NCBI RefSeq assembly: GCF_008386465.1
Contig: NZ_VUOD01000001.1
Span: 310,001 to 374,000, forward strand
DNA from: Arenimonas fontis
GTDB lineage: Bacteria > Pseudomonadota > Gammaproteobacteria > Xanthomonadales > Xanthomonadaceae
Direction: 5' to 3'
DNA: 64,000 nucleotides
Shown here: positions 1 through 10,923 of the stretch, piece after piece
Layout: each line of letters starts with the position of its first letter
How positions within the stretch are numbered: position 1 is the first letter of the stretch
Program-made: the position numbers and the translations under genes
Notes under the pieces: model-generated
The model's input: only the letters and a program-made list of their open reading frames with translations
What the model was told of the DNA's origin: nothing
Databases searched by the model: none

Positions 1-110
1 TCGATGCACATCAGCAGCACGATGACGTTCTTGCGGTTGATGAAGATGCCGGCAACGGCGATGCAGAACAGCACCGCGGCCAGCGCGAGGTAATGTCCGA
101 GCGTGATCAC
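1..110 (-). CDS. nuoK: NADH-quinone oxidoreductase subunit K (5' part, cut by window edge)
   Basis: Small three-helix membrane subunit of respiratory complex I, part of the proton-pumping arm. Only the first 36 codons are inside the window. The visible peptide starts M-I-T-L-G-H-Y and runs through the first helix to the [10 protein letters not shown] segment typical of NuoK. The start is GTG at 110-108, overlapping the nuoJ stop (GTGA), which indicates translational coupling. Identity rests on position after nuoJ plus this N-terminal pattern. Confidence 0.9.
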   Translation of the reverse strand, partial: MITLGHYLALAAVLFCIAVAGIFINRKNVIVLLMCI

Positions 111-724
111 TGCTTGCCCTCCTGGCCACCCTCGGCCGGCATCTTGACCAGACGGATGCGGTCTTCGCGGCGCACCGCCGCCTGCCGGGCCGGATCCTGG
201 TGCTTGGTGCCCGGGCGCCGGCGCAGGGTCAGCATCACCGCCACCACCAGCGCCACCGTCAGGATCACCGCCGCGGTCTCGAACGGCAGGATGTACTGGC
301 TGAACAGGGTCTCGCCCAGCCACTGGATGTTGGTCTTGCCGACGGCGGCGGCCGGATCGCTGCCGGACAGGCCGGCCTCGAAGCGCTTGCCGCTCAGCAG
401 CATGATCATCTCGGCGGCCATTACCACCGCCACCACCAGCGCCAGCGGCACGTGCCGGATGAAGCCCTCGCGCAGCGGCGCGATGTTGATGTCCAGCATC
501 ATCACCACGAACAGGAACAGCACCATCACGGCGCCGACGTAGACCAGGATCAGCACCACCCCGAGGAACTCGGCTTGCAGCAACAGCCACAGGCATGCGG
601 CCGAGAAGAAGGCAAGCACCAGACTCAGCACCGCGTGCACCGGATTGCGCAGGCTGATGACACCCAGGGCCGCCAGCACGGTGACGGCGGCGAAGGTCCA
701 GAAGGAGGCCAGTTCGTACGTCAT
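107..724 (-). CDS. nuoJ: NADH-quinone oxidoreductase subunit J
   Basis: Membrane subunit of complex I, 205 aa. Five hydrophobic helices fill the first ~165 residues (starting [18 protein letters not shown]), including the conserved [17 protein letters not shown] segment of helix 3. The C-terminal ~35 residues are a charged cytoplasmic tail. The reading frame stays open upstream, but ATG 724 matches the family start and lies 22 bp after the nuoI stop. It overlaps nuoK by 4 nt. Confidence 0.95.
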   Translation of the reverse strand: MTYELASFWTFAAVTVLAALGVISLRNPVHAVLSLVLAFFSAACLWLLLQAEFLGVVLILVYVGAVMVLFLFVVMMLDINIAPLREGFIRHVPLALVVAVVMAAEMIMLLSGKRFEAGLSGSDPAAAVGKTNIQWLGETLFSQYILPFETAAVILTVALVVAVMLTLRRRPGTKHQDPARQAAVRREDRIRLVKMPAEGGQEGKQ

Positions 725-746
725 GTCCGTTTGCTCTCCCCTGCCT

Positions 747-1235
747 TCAGCGATAGGCCGCGTCGGCGGCGCGGCGTTCGGCGATCTCTTCCTCGAAACG
801 GTCGCCGATGGCCAACAGTTGCGACTTGGTGACGACGTTCTCGCCGCGCTTCTCGAAATGGTATTCGTGGATGTGCGTCTCGACGATCGAGTCCACCGGG
901 CAGCTTTCCTCGCAGAAGCCGCAGTAGATGCACTTGAACAGGTCAATGTCGTAGCGGGTGGTGCGGCGCGAACCGTCGGCGCGCGGCTCCGACTCGATGG
1001 TGATGGCCAGGGCCGGACATACCGCCTCGCACAGTTTGCAGGCGATGCAGCGCTCTTCCCCGTTCGGATAGCGACGCAACGCGTGCAGGCCACGGAACCG
1101 CGGCGACTGCGGAATCTTCTCGAACGGGTAATGCACCGTGTACTTGGGCTTGAACATGTAACCCAGAGTCAGCCGCAAGCCTGCCAGGAGCTCCAGCAGC
1201 ATCAGGCTCTTGAGGTAGTTCTTGATGCGTTCCAT
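747..1235 (-). CDS. nuoI: NADH-quinone oxidoreductase subunit I (two 4Fe-4S clusters)
   Basis: Peripheral-arm subunit, 162 aa, carrying clusters N6a and N6b that pass electrons towards NuoB. Two ferredoxin motifs are visible, [12 protein letters not shown] and [12 protein letters not shown], about 40 residues apart. The N-terminus [17 protein letters not shown] is the amphipathic segment that docks to the membrane arm. An upstream in-frame start would add 10 residues; ATG 1235 fits family length and sits 8 bp after the nuoH stop. Confidence 0.96.
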   Translation of the reverse strand: MERIKNYLKSLMLLELLAGLRLTLGYMFKPKYTVHYPFEKIPQSPRFRGLHALRRYPNGEERCIACKLCEAVCPALAITIESEPRADGSRRTTRYDIDLFKCIYCGFCEESCPVDSIVETHIHEYHFEKRGENVVTKSQLLAIGDRFEEEIAERRAADAAYR

Positions 1236-1243
1236 GGCTCTGC

Positions 1244-2305
1244 TCAGGCGCCCAGGGCGAACCATTCGTTGTAGGCCATGATGGCCGTCACGAAGATCCA
1301 GACGATGGTGATCGGGATGAACACCTTCCAGCCCAGGCGCATGATCTGGTCATAGCGGTAGCGCGGGAAGGTGGCGCGCAACCACAGGAAGGTGAAGGCG
1401 AAAAACAGGAACTTGACCGCCAGCCACCACCAGCCCGGCTCGCCCAGCACGCCCCAGGACGGCGGAAACGGCGAAAGCCAGCCGCCAAAGAACAACAGCG
1501 AGGTCAGCAGACTGACCAGCATCATGTTGGCGTACTCGGCCAGGAAGAAGATAGCGAAGGCCGAGCCGGAATACTCGACGTGGAAGCCGGCAACGATCTC
1601 CGACTCGCCTTCGGCGACGTCGAAAGGCGCCCGGTTGGTTTCCGCCACGCCAGAGATGTAATAGATCAGGAACAGCGGCAGCAGCGGAATGAAGAACCAT
1701 TCGCCGATGCCGAGATTGCCCGCCTGTGCTTCGACGATGCCGCTGAGATTCATGGTGCCGGCGGCCACCAGCACGCCGACCAGGGCGAAACCCATGGCGA
1801 TTTCGTAGCTGACCACCTGCGCGGCCGAGCGCAATGCGCCCAGCACGGCGTACTTGGAGTTGGAGGCCCAGCCGCCGACGATGATGCCGTACACGCCCAT
1901 CGAAGTCAGGGCCAGCAGCACCAGCAGGCCGGCATTGACGTCGGCCAGCACCACGCCGTCGTCGAAGGGAATGACCGCCCAGGCCGCCAGCGCCGGCGCA
2001 AGCGCCAGCAGCGGCGCCAGCCGGTACAGGAAACCGCTGGCGTTGCTCGGCACCACCAGCTCCTTGAACAGCATCTTGAACACGTCGGCGAAGGCCTGGA
2101 CGACCGCCAGGCCGGGAATCAACTGGCCGATGTACACCGGTCCGTGCCGCACGTGCATCCAGCCGATCACCTTGCGCTCGGCCAGGGTGTAGAAGGCCAC
2201 GCCCACCACCACCGGCAGGGTGATGCAGAGGATCTTGACCAGGGTCCAAAGAACCAGGCCGATGTCGCCCATCGCCAGGAAGGACTCGCGGATCGCTGCG
2301 ATCAT
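1244..2305 (-). CDS. nuoH: NADH-quinone oxidoreductase subunit H
   Basis: Membrane subunit of complex I (353 aa, about 8 helices) that forms most of the quinone-binding chamber with NuoB and NuoD. Conserved stretches are visible: the [15 protein letters not shown] loop near residue 43, the [20 protein letters not shown] loop near residue 225 with its acidic cluster, and the arginine-rich segment [13 protein letters not shown] near residue 315. The ATG start lies 1 bp after the nuoG stop. Confidence 0.97.
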   Translation of the reverse strand: MIAAIRESFLAMGDIGLVLWTLVKILCITLPVVVGVAFYTLAERKVIGWMHVRHGPVYIGQLIPGLAVVQAFADVFKMLFKELVVPSNASGFLYRLAPLLALAPALAAWAVIPFDDGVVLADVNAGLLVLLALTSMGVYGIIVGGWASNSKYAVLGALRSAAQVVSYEIAMGFALVGVLVAAGTMNLSGIVEAQAGNLGIGEWFFIPLLPLFLIYYISGVAETNRAPFDVAEGESEIVAGFHVEYSGSAFAIFFLAEYANMMLVSLLTSLLFFGGWLSPFPPSWGVLGEPGWWWLAVKFLFFAFTFLWLRATFPRYRYDQIMRLGWKVFIPITIVWIFVTAIMAYNEWFALGA

Positions 2306-2306
2306 C

Positions 2307-4607
2307 TCAGGCTCCCACCACTGCCAGGCGGGCCACCGGCGACATCGGCGCCGTGGCCTCGTAGCACGACTCGATCCAGGCGGCGCCGCGGGCCACGCGC
2401 GCGTCCACGCTCACCGGCAGGGTGGCGCTGCCGGTGCCGTCACCGATCTTGGCCATGGCGCCCTCGGAAAGGCCACGCGCCAAAGCCTCTTCCGGATGCA
2501 GGACGATGCGGGCGCCGCGGGTCAGCGGGTGTGCGTTCAGGGCCGTTGCCCGGCGCAGGACCGCGTCGCCGCGGTAGATCGGCGTGGTGACGATGCGCTC
2601 CAGGCCCGGCTCGGCTTTGCCGGGCGCGGCCAGGCCCTGTCCGGACGCCGGCGCTTCCGGCCTCAGGCCGGCACGCAGACCGGCCAGGTCGGTGAACTCG
2701 AAACCGGCCAGGCCGAGCTGACCGCCCAGGGCGCGCAGTACGCGCCAGCCTGCGCGGGATTCGCCCGGCAGCCTGCCGCCGGCGCGGGTGGACTGGTCGT
2801 TGCCGTCCAGGTTGGTGAGGGTGGCCTCGATCTCGGGCAGCAGGCCGATCGGCAGGATCACCCGGGCCAGCTTCCTGAGATCCTCGGACGCGTAAGCCGA
2901 AAAGGCCACGACCTTGGCGCCGGCCAAGGCCTTCATGGCCTGGGCGCCGTGGGCGAAGTCGTACTGCGGCTCGATGCCGTACAGCAGGTAGGCCGGCAGC
3001 GGCCGCGCCAGCATGGCACCGGCGTCCCTGCCCTGCCCGGCCGGGCGCACGCCGTGACGGGCCAGACCCAGGGCATTGGCGCCCTGCGGAACGCGATCCA
3101 GACGCGCGCCGGTAGCCTGGGCCAAGGCGCGGGCGACGGCCCGCAGCCAGGAGGCCTGGGCGTGGTTCTCGGCGATCTCGCCGAGCACGATCGCCGCATG
3201 GCCAGCCCTGGCCAGAGCCTCGGCCATGATTCGGGCGGAGTCGTCGCCGTCGCTGGAGACGCCGGCCGGCAGGGTCGCGCCGGCCGCCTCGGCCACCGCC
3301 GCCAGTGCGCCCGGCAACCGCGAGGGCGCGACGATGCGCTTGCCGGCCAGGCCGAAGGTGAACTCGAAGTCAACCGGATTGAGGGCGAAGATGCGGGCGC
3401 CGCGCTTGCCGGCCTTGTGCAGGCGCTGGTGCAGCAAGGGCACCTCGTGGCGCAGGTTGCAACCGACCAGCAGCACCGCATCGGCGTTCTCCAGCTCGGC
3501 GGCCGGCATCTGGAAGGGTTCGGCAAAAGCCTGGTCTGCGAAGTCCAGGGCGCGCAGGCGATGGTCGAGATGACCGGTGCCCAGGCCGGCGGCCAGGCGC
3601 GCCAGCAGGGCACCCTCCTCGTTGGAGGTGGCCGGATGGACCAGCATGCCGAGATCGGCGCCGGCCTCCTTCAGCAGCCCGGCCGCAAAGGCCAGGGCCT
3701 CGTCCCAGCCGGCCTCGCGCCAGGTATCGCCCTCGCGGAGCAGCGGGCGGGTGGCGCGGTCGGCTGCGGCCAGGCCCTGGTGGGAATAACGGTCGCGGTC
3801 GGACAGCCAGCACTCGTTCACTGCCTCGTTGTCCCGCGGCACGGTGCGCAGCACCTCGCCGCGCCGGCTGTGCAGGAACAGGTTGGAGCCGAGCGCGTCG
3901 TGGTAGCCGATGGACTCATGCGCCAGCATCTCCCAGGCGCGGGCCCGGAACCGGAACACCTTGTTGGTGAGCGCGCCGACCGGGCAGACGTCGATGACAT
4001 TGCCGGAAAGCTCGGTCATCAGCGGTTTGCCGTCGTAGGTACCGATCTGCAGGAACTCGCCGCGGTACATGCCGCCCAGTTCGTGGGTACCGGCGATCTC
4101 TGAGGTGACCCGGATGCAACGGGTGCACTGGATGCAGCGGGTCATCTCGGTCGCCACCAGCGGCCCCAGATCCTCGTCGGGCACCACCCGCTTGCGGTCC
4201 GCGTAGCGGCTGACCGAGCGGCCGTAGCCCATGGACAGGTCCTGCAACTCGCACTCGCCGCCCTGGTCGCAGATCGGGCAGTCCAGCGGATGGTTGATCA
4301 GCAGGAACTCCATCACGTTGCGCTGGGAATCCAGGGCGCGGCGCGACTGGGTGTAGACCTTCATGCCCTCCATCACCGGCGTGGCGCAGGCCGGCGCCGG
4401 CTTGGGCATCTTCTCCACGTCCACCAGGCACATGCGGCAGTTGGCGGCGATCGGTAGCTTCTCGTGGTAGCAGAAGCGCGGGATCGGGATGCCGGCCTTG
4501 TCGGCAGCCTGGATGATCATCGAGCCCTTCGGCGCCTGCATCGGCACGCCGTTGATCTCGATGTTCACCATGTCAGGGGCGGTGTTGTTGCTCGGCTGGG
4601 CGCTCAT
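2307..4607 (-). CDS. nuoG: NADH-quinone oxidoreductase subunit G
   Basis: Largest peripheral-arm subunit, 766 aa, with N-terminal iron-sulfur clusters and a molybdopterin-oxidoreductase-like C-terminal part that has no catalytic role in complex I. The 2Fe-2S ligands lie in [15 protein letters not shown] (about residues 47-61). The [14 protein letters not shown] and [10 protein letters not shown] motifs follow, then a 4Fe-4S/Mo-bis-MGD-type domain. ATG 4607 overlaps the nuoF stop by 4 nt (ATGA). A later in-frame Met ([11 protein letters not shown]) is a possible alternative start. Confidence 0.95.
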   Translation of the reverse strand: MSAQPSNNTAPDMVNIEINGVPMQAPKGSMIIQAADKAGIPIPRFCYHEKLPIAANCRMCLVDVEKMPKPAPACATPVMEGMKVYTQSRRALDSQRNVMEFLLINHPLDCPICDQGGECELQDLSMGYGRSVSRYADRKRVVPDEDLGPLVATEMTRCIQCTRCIRVTSEIAGTHELGGMYRGEFLQIGTYDGKPLMTELSGNVIDVCPVGALTNKVFRFRARAWEMLAHESIGYHDALGSNLFLHSRRGEVLRTVPRDNEAVNECWLSDRDRYSHQGLAAADRATRPLLREGDTWREAGWDEALAFAAGLLKEAGADLGMLVHPATSNEEGALLARLAAGLGTGHLDHRLRALDFADQAFAEPFQMPAAELENADAVLLVGCNLRHEVPLLHQRLHKAGKRGARIFALNPVDFEFTFGLAGKRIVAPSRLPGALAAVAEAAGATLPAGVSSDGDDSARIMAEALARAGHAAIVLGEIAENHAQASWLRAVARALAQATGARLDRVPQGANALGLARHGVRPAGQGRDAGAMLARPLPAYLLYGIEPQYDFAHGAQAMKALAGAKVVAFSAYASEDLRKLARVILPIGLLPEIEATLTNLDGNDQSTRAGGRLPGESRAGWRVLRALGGQLGLAGFEFTDLAGLRAGLRPEAPASGQGLAAPGKAEPGLERIVTTPIYRGDAVLRRATALNAHPLTRGARIVLHPEEALARGLSEGAMAKIGDGTGSATLPVSVDARVARGAAWIESCYEATAPMSPVARLAVVGA

Positions 4608-5971
4608 GCGGCCTGCTCCGTGCTGGCGAGCCGGCCGGCGGCCAGATCGTCCACGTAGAAACGCTTGTGGGTGACGGCGTATTCGAACTCGTGCCAGAAG
4701 TGCCGCAGGAAGCCCTGCACGGGCCAGGCCGCGGCCTCGCCGAAGGCACAGATGGTGTGGCCTTCGATCTGGCCGGCGGCGGCCCTGAGCATCTTCAGGT
4801 CTTCCAGGGTGGCCTGGAAGCCAGCGATGCGGCTCAGCACCCGGTGCATCCAGCCGGTGCCCTCGCGGCAGGGTGTGCACTGGCCGCAGCTCTCCTTGTA
4901 GTAGAAGCGGGAAATACGCAGGCAGGCGCGCACCATGCAGGTGGTCTCGTCCATCACGATGACCGCGCCCGAGCCGAGGCCGGAGCCGGCCTTCTGGATC
5001 GAGTCGTAGTCCATGGTGCAGGCCATCATCACGTCTCCGGGCAGCACCGGCATCGAGGAGCCGCCGGGGATGACGCCCTTGAGCTTGCGGCCACCGCGCA
5101 CGCCGCCGGCCATGGCCAGCAGCTCGCTGAACGGCGTACCCAGGCGGATCTCGAAGTTGCCCGGATTGTTGACGTGCCCGGACACCGAGAACACCTTGGG
5201 TCCGCCGTTGTTGGGCTTGCCGAGGTTCAGGAACCACTCCGGGCCGTTGCGCACGATCGCCGGCACCGAGGCGTAGGTCTCGGTGTTGTTGATGGTGGTC
5301 GGCCGGCCGTACAGGCCGTAGTTGGCCGGGAACGGCGGCTTGTAGCGCGGCTGGCCCTTCTTGCCTTCCAGCGACTCCATCAGTGCGGTCTCCTCGCCGC
5401 AGATGTAGGCGCCGGCACCGAGGGCCGAGTGGATGTCCACGTCCACGCCGCTACCCTGGATGTCCTTGCCCAGCCAACCATTGGCGTAGGCTTCCTTCAG
5501 CGCCTGCTCGAAGCGCTCGTAGGGCTCGTGGTGGAACTCGCCGCGCATGTAGTTGTACGCCACGGTGGCGCCGGTGGCGTAGCAGGCGATAGCCATGCCC
5601 TCGATCACCGAGTGCGGGTTGTAACGCAGGATGTCGCGGTCCTTGCAGGTGCCGGGCTCGGATTCGTCCGAATTGCACAGGATGTACTTTTGCCCGGGCG
5701 CGTTGCGCGGCATGAAACTCCACTTCAGGCCGGTCGGGAAACCGGCGCCGCCACGGCCGCGCAGGCCGGACTGCTTGACCATCTCGATGACCTGCTCGGG
5801 CGGGATCTTCTCGGCGAGGATCTTGCGCCAGGCGGCATAACCGCCGGTCTTGAGGTAGTTCTCGTAGGACCAGGGCCTGTCGAAGTGCAGCGTCGTGTAG
5901 ACGACGTTGTGCTCCTGCGGCGCCGGACCGACCGGGCCGGTCGGCGCGGAATAGTCGTGGTGCTTGCCCAT
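4604..5971 (-). CDS. nuoF: NADH-quinone oxidoreductase subunit F (NADH/FMN site)
   Basis: Flavoprotein subunit (455 aa) that takes the hydride from NADH via FMN and passes electrons to cluster N3. Visible signatures are the FMN/NADH glycine-rich stretch [16 protein letters not shown], the [19 protein letters not shown] segment, and the 4Fe-4S motif [10 protein letters not shown] near residue 365 with a downstream Cys. The ATG start lies 8 bp after nuoE. The N-terminal ~25 residues are variable. Confidence 0.97.
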   Translation of the reverse strand: MGKHHDYSAPTGPVGPAPQEHNVVYTTLHFDRPWSYENYLKTGGYAAWRKILAEKIPPEQVIEMVKQSGLRGRGGAGFPTGLKWSFMPRNAPGQKYILCNSDESEPGTCKDRDILRYNPHSVIEGMAIACYATGATVAYNYMRGEFHHEPYERFEQALKEAYANGWLGKDIQGSGVDVDIHSALGAGAYICGEETALMESLEGKKGQPRYKPPFPANYGLYGRPTTINNTETYASVPAIVRNGPEWFLNLGKPNNGGPKVFSVSGHVNNPGNFEIRLGTPFSELLAMAGGVRGGRKLKGVIPGGSSMPVLPGDVMMACTMDYDSIQKAGSGLGSGAVIVMDETTCMVRACLRISRFYYKESCGQCTPCREGTGWMHRVLSRIAGFQATLEDLKMLRAAAGQIEGHTICAFGEAAAWPVQGFLRHFWHEFEYAVTHKRFYVDDLAAGRLASTEQAA

Positions 5972-5979
5972 CGCCTGCC

Positions 5980-6507
5980 TCACTCCAGTCCGTCGAGCAG
6001 CTCGTCCACCTTCGCGGCAGTGAGCTTCTCGTGGTAATGGCCGTCCACCACCATCATCGGCGCGCCGGCGCAAGCGGCCAGGCACTCCTCCTCGACCTTG
6101 AGGAAGATGCGGCCGTCGGGCGTGCTTTCGCCGTGGCGGATGCCGAGCTTGCGCTCGCAATGGCGGACGATGTCCTCGGCGCCGTTGAGCCAGCAGCTGA
6201 TGTTGGTGCAGATGGCGACCTTGTGCCGGCCGACCGGCTGCAGGTCGAACATCGAATAGAAGGATGCAACCTCATAGGCCCAGACCGGCGGAATGCCCAG
6301 GTACTTGGCCACGGCGGCGATGATCTCGTCGCTGAGCCAGCCGCCGTTCTGCTCCTGCGCGGCCATCAGGCCCTGGATCACCGCCGAACGCTTGCGGTCG
6401 GGCGGGAACTTGGCGACCCAGTGGTCGATGTGGGCGCGGGTGGCCTCGCTCAACGCGACCATCGGGTCGACATGCTGGCAGGCGGCGAAGTTTCCGGTGG
6501 CTTTCAT
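5980..6507 (-). CDS. nuoE: NADH-quinone oxidoreductase subunit E (2Fe-2S)
   Basis: Thioredoxin-fold subunit (175 aa) carrying cluster N1a, paired with NuoF. The four cysteine ligands appear as CTNISC (C-x4-C) and CLAAC (C-x3-C) with about 34 residues between the motifs, as in the family. An N-terminal helical bundle includes [17 protein letters not shown]. The start is ATG at 6507, 13 bp after the nuoD stop. Confidence 0.96.
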   Translation of the reverse strand: MKATGNFAACQHVDPMVALSEATRAHIDHWVAKFPPDRKRSAVIQGLMAAQEQNGGWLSDEIIAAVAKYLGIPPVWAYEVASFYSMFDLQPVGRHKVAICTNISCWLNGAEDIVRHCERKLGIRHGESTPDGRIFLKVEEECLAACAGAPMMVVDGHYHEKLTAAKVDELLDGLE

Positions 6508-6520
6508 CGGTCGCGAGTCC

Positions 6521-7777
6521 TTAGCGGTCGATCTCGCCGAAGACGATGTCGTAGGTGCCGATCATTGCGACCACGTCAGGCAGCATGTGGCCGCGCACGA
6601 TCGCGTCCATGGACGACAGGTGGGCGAAACCCGGGGCGCGCAGTTTCAGGCGGAATGGCTTGTTGGCGCCGTCCGACACCAGATAGGCGCCGAACTCGCC
6701 CTTGGGCGCTTCGACCGCGGAGTAGACTTCGCCGGCCGGCACGCTGTAGCCCTCGGTGAACAGCTTGAAGTGGTGGATCAGCGCCTCCATGTCGTCCTTC
6801 ATCTCGGTGCGCCGGGGCGGCGCGACCTTGAAGTTGCGGACCATCACCGGCCCCGGATTGGCACGCAACCACTGCACGCACTGCTTGATGATGCGGTTGG
6901 ACTGGCGCATCTCCTCGACCCGCACCAGGTAACGGTCGTAGCAGTCGCCCTGCACGCCGACCGGCACGTCGAAATCGACCTTGTCGTAGGCGGCGTAGGG
7001 CTGCTTCTTGCGCAGGTCCCACGCAACCCCTGAGCCGCGCAGCATCGGCCCGGTCATGCCCCAGGCCAAAGCCATCTCCGGCGGCACCACGCCGATGCCG
7101 ACCGTGCGCTGCTTCCAGATGCGGTTGTCGGTAAGCAGGTTCTCGTACTCGTCCACCCGCTTCGGGAAGTCGTCGGTGAAGGCGTCGAGGAAGTCGAGCA
7201 GCGAACCCTCGCGCCACTGATTGAGACGCTTGATCTCGGACGCCTTGCGCCAGGGCGACTCGCGGTATCTGGGCATGCTGTCGGGCAAGTCGCGGGCGAC
7301 ACCGCCCGGGCGGTAGTAGGTGGCGTGCATGCGCGCGCCGCTGACCGCCTCGTAGCAGTCCATCAGCTCTTCGCGCTCGCGGAACGCGTACAGGAACACC
7401 GCCATCGCGCCGAGGTCGAGCGCGTTCGAGCCGATCCACATCAGGTGGTTCAGGATGCGGGTGATCTCGTCGAACATCGTGCGGATGTATTCCGCCCGTT
7501 CCGGCACCTGGATGCCCATCAGTTTCTCGATCGCGCGCACGTAGGCATGCTCGTTGCACATCATCGAGACGTAATCCAGGCGGTCCATGTAGCCGATCGA
7601 CTGGTTGTACGGCTTGGACTCGGCCAGCTTCTCGGTGGCGCGATGCAGCAGACCGACGTGCGGGTCGGCGCGCTGCACCACCTCGCCGTCCATCTCCAGC
7701 ACCAGGCGCAACACGCCGTGCGCAGCCGGGTGCTGCGGACCGAAGTTGAGGGTGTAGTTGCGGATTTCCTGGGTCAT
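6521..7777 (-). CDS. nuoD: NADH-quinone oxidoreductase subunit D
   Basis: 49-kDa-type subunit (418 aa), related to the large subunit of NiFe hydrogenases, that forms the quinone site with NuoB. Conserved blocks include [14 protein letters not shown] near the N-terminus with the quinone-site histidine, the [12 protein letters not shown] segment, and the C-terminal end DIVFGEIDR. It is a separate gene here, not the fused nuoCD of enterobacteria. The start is ATG. Confidence 0.97.
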   Translation of the reverse strand: MTQEIRNYTLNFGPQHPAAHGVLRLVLEMDGEVVQRADPHVGLLHRATEKLAESKPYNQSIGYMDRLDYVSMMCNEHAYVRAIEKLMGIQVPERAEYIRTMFDEITRILNHLMWIGSNALDLGAMAVFLYAFREREELMDCYEAVSGARMHATYYRPGGVARDLPDSMPRYRESPWRKASEIKRLNQWREGSLLDFLDAFTDDFPKRVDEYENLLTDNRIWKQRTVGIGVVPPEMALAWGMTGPMLRGSGVAWDLRKKQPYAAYDKVDFDVPVGVQGDCYDRYLVRVEEMRQSNRIIKQCVQWLRANPGPVMVRNFKVAPPRRTEMKDDMEALIHHFKLFTEGYSVPAGEVYSAVEAPKGEFGAYLVSDGANKPFRLKLRAPGFAHLSSMDAIVRGHMLPDVVAMIGTYDIVFGEIDR

Positions 7778-7784
7778 GACGGGC

Positions 7785-8504
7785 TCAGTCCTTGCTGCCG
7801 GCCTCGGACGCCGCCTGCAGCCAGCGCGAGTCCTCGCGCACCACGCGCGGCACGCCCACCCGCGGTTCGATGGAGACAGGCTCGTACACCACGCGCTTGC
7901 GCTCGGGGTCGTAGCGCACCTCGACGTTGCCGATCAACGGGAAATCCTTGCGGAACGGGTGGCCGACGAAACCGTAGTCGGTCAGTATCCGGCGCAGGTC
8001 CGGGTGGCCCTCGAAAACGATTCCGAACAGGTCGAAGGCCTCGCGCTCGAACCAGTTCGCCACCGGCCAGATCTCGACCAGCGATGGCACGACCGGCAGA
8101 TCGTTGTCGGCGGCGAAACAACGGATGCGCAGGCGCCGGTTGTGGCGGACCGACTGCAGGTGCACGACCACAGCGAAACGCTGCTCCGGCCCCTGCCCGC
8201 GCGGCCGATCCTCCCAGCGGAAGCGCCCCGGGCCGGCGCCCTCGACGCCACGCGAGAAACCCTCGGAGGACACGTCCACGGTCTCCCATTCGCCCTGGCC
8301 CCAGCCCAGGTAATCGACCCCGCACAGGTCGATCAGCTGCTCGAAGGAGAGCTCTTCGCTGTCGCGCAGGATGCGCGCGGCCTCCAGCCAGTGCTGCACG
8401 GGAATCTCGACCGTGACCTCGCCCAGGGCCTCACGCACGGAACTGGCGCGGTCCTGCAAGGCGGCCTTGAGGCGCTCGGGAAAACTTGCGACGGGTTCGA
8501 CCAT
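7785..8504 (-). CDS. nuoC: NADH-quinone oxidoreductase subunit C
   Basis: 30-kDa-type peripheral subunit, 239 aa. The family signature ERDxFDxxGxxFxGHPDLRR appears as [20 protein letters not shown], followed by [14 protein letters not shown] longer reading frame begins at 8684 inside nuoB; ATG 8504 ([13 protein letters not shown]) is preferred because it follows the nuoB stop by 16 bp and gives family-like length. Confidence 0.95.
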   Translation of the reverse strand: MVEPVASFPERLKAALQDRASSVREALGEVTVEIPVQHWLEAARILRDSEELSFEQLIDLCGVDYLGWGQGEWETVDVSSEGFSRGVEGAGPGRFRWEDRPRGQGPEQRFAVVVHLQSVRHNRRLRIRCFAADNDLPVVPSLVEIWPVANWFEREAFDLFGIVFEGHPDLRRILTDYGFVGHPFRKDFPLIGNVEVRYDPERKRVVYEPVSIEPRVGVPRVVREDSRWLQAASEAGSKD

Positions 8505-8520
8505 GGCGGCGGCTCGGTCC

Positions 8521-9075
8521 TCAGCGGGCGATGGTGTTGGTTCGGCGTATCTTCTTCTGCAGTTGCAGGATGCCGTACACGAGCGCCTCGGCCGTAGGCG
8601 GGCAACCCGGCACGTAGACGTCCACCGGCACCACGCGGTCGCAGCCGCGCACCACCGAGTAGGAGTAATGGTAGTAGCCGCCACCGTTGGCGCAGCTGCC
8701 CATCGAGATCACCCATTTGGGTTCGGGCATCTGGTCGTAGACCTTGCGCAGGGCAGGCGCCATCTTGTTGACCAGGGTGCCGGCCACGATCATCACGTCG
8801 GACTGGCGCGGCGACGGACGGAAGATCACTCCATAGCGGTCCAGGTCCAGGCGCGAAGCGCCGGCGTGCATCATCTCGACCGCGCAGCAGGCCAGGCCGA
8901 AAGTCATCGGCCACATCGAGCCGGTGCGGGCCCAGTTGACCAGCGCATCCACCGAAGTGGTGACGAAGCCGCGCTCTAGCAGCGGATTGTCGCCCTCGGG
9001 GCGCAGGATGTCGTCCACCGAGCCGACCGGCTCGGGGTTGTTCATCACGCGCGCGATCGCAGAGGTCACTCCCAT
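8521..9075 (-). CDS. nuoB: NADH-quinone oxidoreductase subunit B (cluster N2)
   Basis: PSST-type subunit (184 aa) holding terminal cluster N2, which reduces ubiquinone. Cluster ligands are visible in [14 protein letters not shown] (tandem Cys), the [16 protein letters not shown] segment and [11 protein letters not shown]. The ATG start at 9075 overlaps the end of nuoA by 10 nt. The C-terminus [12 protein letters not shown] is basic. Confidence 0.97.
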   Translation of the reverse strand: MGVTSAIARVMNNPEPVGSVDDILRPEGDNPLLERGFVTTSVDALVNWARTGSMWPMTFGLACCAVEMMHAGASRLDLDRYGVIFRPSPRQSDVMIVAGTLVNKMAPALRKVYDQMPEPKWVISMGSCANGGGYYHYSYSVVRGCDRVVPVDVYVPGCPPTAEALVYGILQLQKKIRRTNTIAR

Positions 9076-9422
9076 TCGAGCGCTCCCTTCTTCCAGACGT
9101 AGACGAAACCGAGCACCAGCAGGCCGATGAAGATGCCCATCTCGGTGAGGCCGACGATGCCGAGGTTGCGGAAGTTCACCGCCCACGGAAACACGAAGGC
9201 GATTTCCAGATCGAAGATGATGAACTGGATGGCGATGAGGTAATAGCGCACGTCGAACTGCATGCGTGCGTCCTCGAAGGCCTCGAAACCGCACTCGTAC
9301 GGGGACAGCTTCTCGGCTTCCGGGCGTTTCGGGCCCAACAGCCAGCCCAGCGCCAGCAGGGCGATGCCCAGGCCGGTGGAAACCACAAGGAACAGCAGGA
9401 TCGGCAGATATTCGCCCAGCAC
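9066..9422 (-). CDS. nuoA: NADH-quinone oxidoreductase subunit A
   Basis: Small three-helix membrane subunit and first gene of the complex I operon, 118 aa. The ND3-type loop carries [25 protein letters not shown] cut across two conserved blocks (PYECGF and RYYLIAI). The GTG at 9422 (reading [11 protein letters not shown]) is chosen because an AAGGTGAGG Shine-Dalgarno stretch sits 8 nt upstream and it matches family length. Another GTG at 9446 would add 8 residues. tRNA-Leu lies 76 bp upstream. Confidence 0.93.
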   Translation of the reverse strand: MLGEYLPILLFLVVSTGLGIALLALGWLLGPKRPEAEKLSPYECGFEAFEDARMQFDVRYYLIAIQFIIFDLEIAFVFPWAVNFRNLGIVGLTEMGIFIGLLVLGFVYVWKKGALEWE

Positions 9423-9498
9423 GCGCGCTTCCTCACCTTGCGCCACAGGGGCGCGTCCGGGCCGCCGTCCGGGAGATCGGGCGGCGACCCGATTGATC

Positions 9499-9583
9499 TG
9501 GTGCCCAAGGGGGGACTCGAACCCCCACGACTTTCGTCGCTACCACCTCAAGGTAGTGCGTCTACCAATTCCGCCACCTGGGC
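9499..9583 (-). tRNA. tRNA-Leu(GAG)
   Basis: An 85-nt class II tRNA with encoded CCA. The acceptor stem pairs GCCCAGG with CTTGGGC. The D-arm carries GGAATTGGTAGACGCAC, the anticodon stem-loop is CTACC-TTGAGGT-GGTAG with anticodon GAG (plus-strand 9547-9549), and the T-arm has GGGGGTTCGAGTCCCCC. The short variable arm GCGACGAAAGTCGT is the type expected for Leu. It sits between secG and nuoA, an arrangement familiar in this group. Confidence 0.97.
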
Positions 9584-9622
9584 TCTGGCCGCGTTCCGGC
9601 CAGACCGGAACGGAGCCGTGAA

Positions 9623-9628
9623 ATTGTA
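9623..9628 (-). promoter_or_regulatory. candidate -10 box for tRNA-Leu
   Basis: On the minus strand TACAAT lies 39 bp before the first base of tRNA-Leu, just beyond the secG stop. No good -35 is visible. The GTTCCGG / CCGGAAC inverted repeat (9593-9611) lies between the box and the tRNA and could be part of the precursor leader. Confidence 0.35.
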
Positions 9629-9636
9629 CCAGCGGA

Positions 9637-10119
9637 TCAACCGCCCTTGTTGCCGTCGGCGGCCGGATCTTCGGCCTTTTCCTTCCCGGCCTGGTCTCCG
9701 GCGCTCGCCGGCGCTTGTCCGGCGGCCGGAACGTCGCCGCCGGAGGCGGCCGGAATCGCCGGCACCTCGGCGGCGGCGGGGATCTCGCCGGCAGGCGGCT
9801 CGGACGGGGATGCCGCGCCAGCAGGCGTCGCCGGCACTTCCGCCATAGCGCCGATGTCCTCCTGGGCCGGCGCGGCCGGACGCCCGCCATGGCCGGCGTA
9901 CCAGGCCATGCCCAGGCTCATCGCCATGAACACGATGGCCAGCCACTTGGTGGCGCTGGAGAGGAAGTTTGCCGAACCGCGGGCGCCGAATACCGTGGCC
10001 GAAGCGCCGGCGCCGAAGCCGGAGCCAGCCGCGGCGCCGGCGCCGCGCTGCATGAGGATGAACACGATCATCGCGACCGCGACGAGCACGTAAACGACAC
10101 TGACGATGGTGAGCAGCAT
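9637..10119 (-). CDS. secG: SecG protein-export subunit with long Pro/Ala-rich tail
   Basis: Subunit of the SecYEG translocon, 160 aa. The first ~75 residues are the SecG core: helix MLLTIVSVVYVLVAVAMIVF, the LMQRGAGAAAGSGFGAG loop, then helix KWLAIVFMAMSLGMAWYAG. The remaining ~80 residues are a low-complexity Ala/Pro/Glu tail ending in DGNKGG, much longer than in E. coli. The ATG at 10119 follows the tpiA stop by 8 bp, so the two are probably cotranscribed. Confidence 0.95.
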   Translation of the reverse strand: MLLTIVSVVYVLVAVAMIVFILMQRGAGAAAGSGFGAGASATVFGARGSANFLSSATKWLAIVFMAMSLGMAWYAGHGGRPAAPAQEDIGAMAEVPATPAGAASPSEPPAGEIPAAAEVPAIPAASGGDVPAAGQAPASAGDQAGKEKAEDPAADGNKGG

Positions 10120-10127
10120 GGTCTTCT

Positions 10128-10880
10128 CTACCTCGCCGCCGCGGCGGCGATGGCCAGGAAATCCTGGGCGACGAGGGACGCGCCCCCGATCAGGCCGCCA
10201 TCCACGTCCGGCTGGGCGAACAGCTCGGCGGCGTTGGCGGGCTTGACGCTGCCGCCGTAAAGGATCGGCAGCGAGCCAGCGATTGTAGCATCGTGGGCGG
10301 CCAGCTCGCCACGGATGAAGGCATGCACCTCCTGCGCCTGGGCCGGGCTGGCGGTGCGGCCGGTGCCGATCGCCCAGACCGGCTCGTAGGCCACCAGGGC
10401 ATCCCGGAAACCGGCGATGCCGGCCAGCTCCAGTACCGGAGCCAGTTGCTTCTCTATCGCCCACTCGGTCTGGCCGGCCTCGCGCTGGTGCAGCGTCTCA
10501 CCCACGCACAGGATCGGCACCAGGCCGGCCTTCCGGGCCGCCACGAACTTTTCGGCCACCAGCCGGCTGTCCTCCTCGTGGTACTCGCGCCGCTCGGAGT
10601 GGCCTACCAACACGTAGCGGGCGCCGACGTCCCGGAGCATTGCCCCGGACACCTCGCCGGTGTAGGCGCCCTGCTCGTGCAGGTCCAGATCCTGGGCGCC
10701 GAAGGCCAGGCCCCGGCCGGCATAGTTTCCGGCCAACTCTGCCAGGTAGGGTACCGGCGGCAAAATCACCAGTTCGACCCCGGCCGGCCTATCAGCGGCC
10801 GCCAGCGCGTCCAGGAGTTCGCGGGCGAAGACGCGGTTGCCGTTGAGCTTCCAGTTTCCGGCGACGATCCTCGGACGCAT
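10128..10880 (-). CDS. tpiA: triosephosphate isomerase
   Basis: Interconverts dihydroxyacetone phosphate and glyceraldehyde 3-phosphate in glycolysis and gluconeogenesis; 250 aa, normal length. The catalytic lysine is in NWKLNG near residue 11, the electrophilic histidine in GHSERR near residue 95, and the catalytic glutamate in VAYEPVWAIGTGR near residue 165. The phosphate loop ILYGGSVKP follows. The start is ATG in MRPRIVAGNWK. The reading frame stays open upstream but resembles nothing there. Confidence 0.97.
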   Translation of the reverse strand: MRPRIVAGNWKLNGNRVFARELLDALAAADRPAGVELVILPPVPYLAELAGNYAGRGLAFGAQDLDLHEQGAYTGEVSGAMLRDVGARYVLVGHSERREYHEEDSRLVAEKFVAARKAGLVPILCVGETLHQREAGQTEWAIEKQLAPVLELAGIAGFRDALVAYEPVWAIGTGRTASPAQAQEVHAFIRGELAAHDATIAGSLPILYGGSVKPANAAELFAQPDVDGGLIGGASLVAQDFLAIAAAAAR

Positions 10881-10923
10881 CGTTTTCTCCCTGCAGACCA
10901 GGCCGGCAAGGATACCCGTTTGC

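Noticed and set aside
2220-4103. 627-codon open frame opposite nuoG
   Set aside because: Shadow frame; nuoG motifs on the minus strand fully explain the region.
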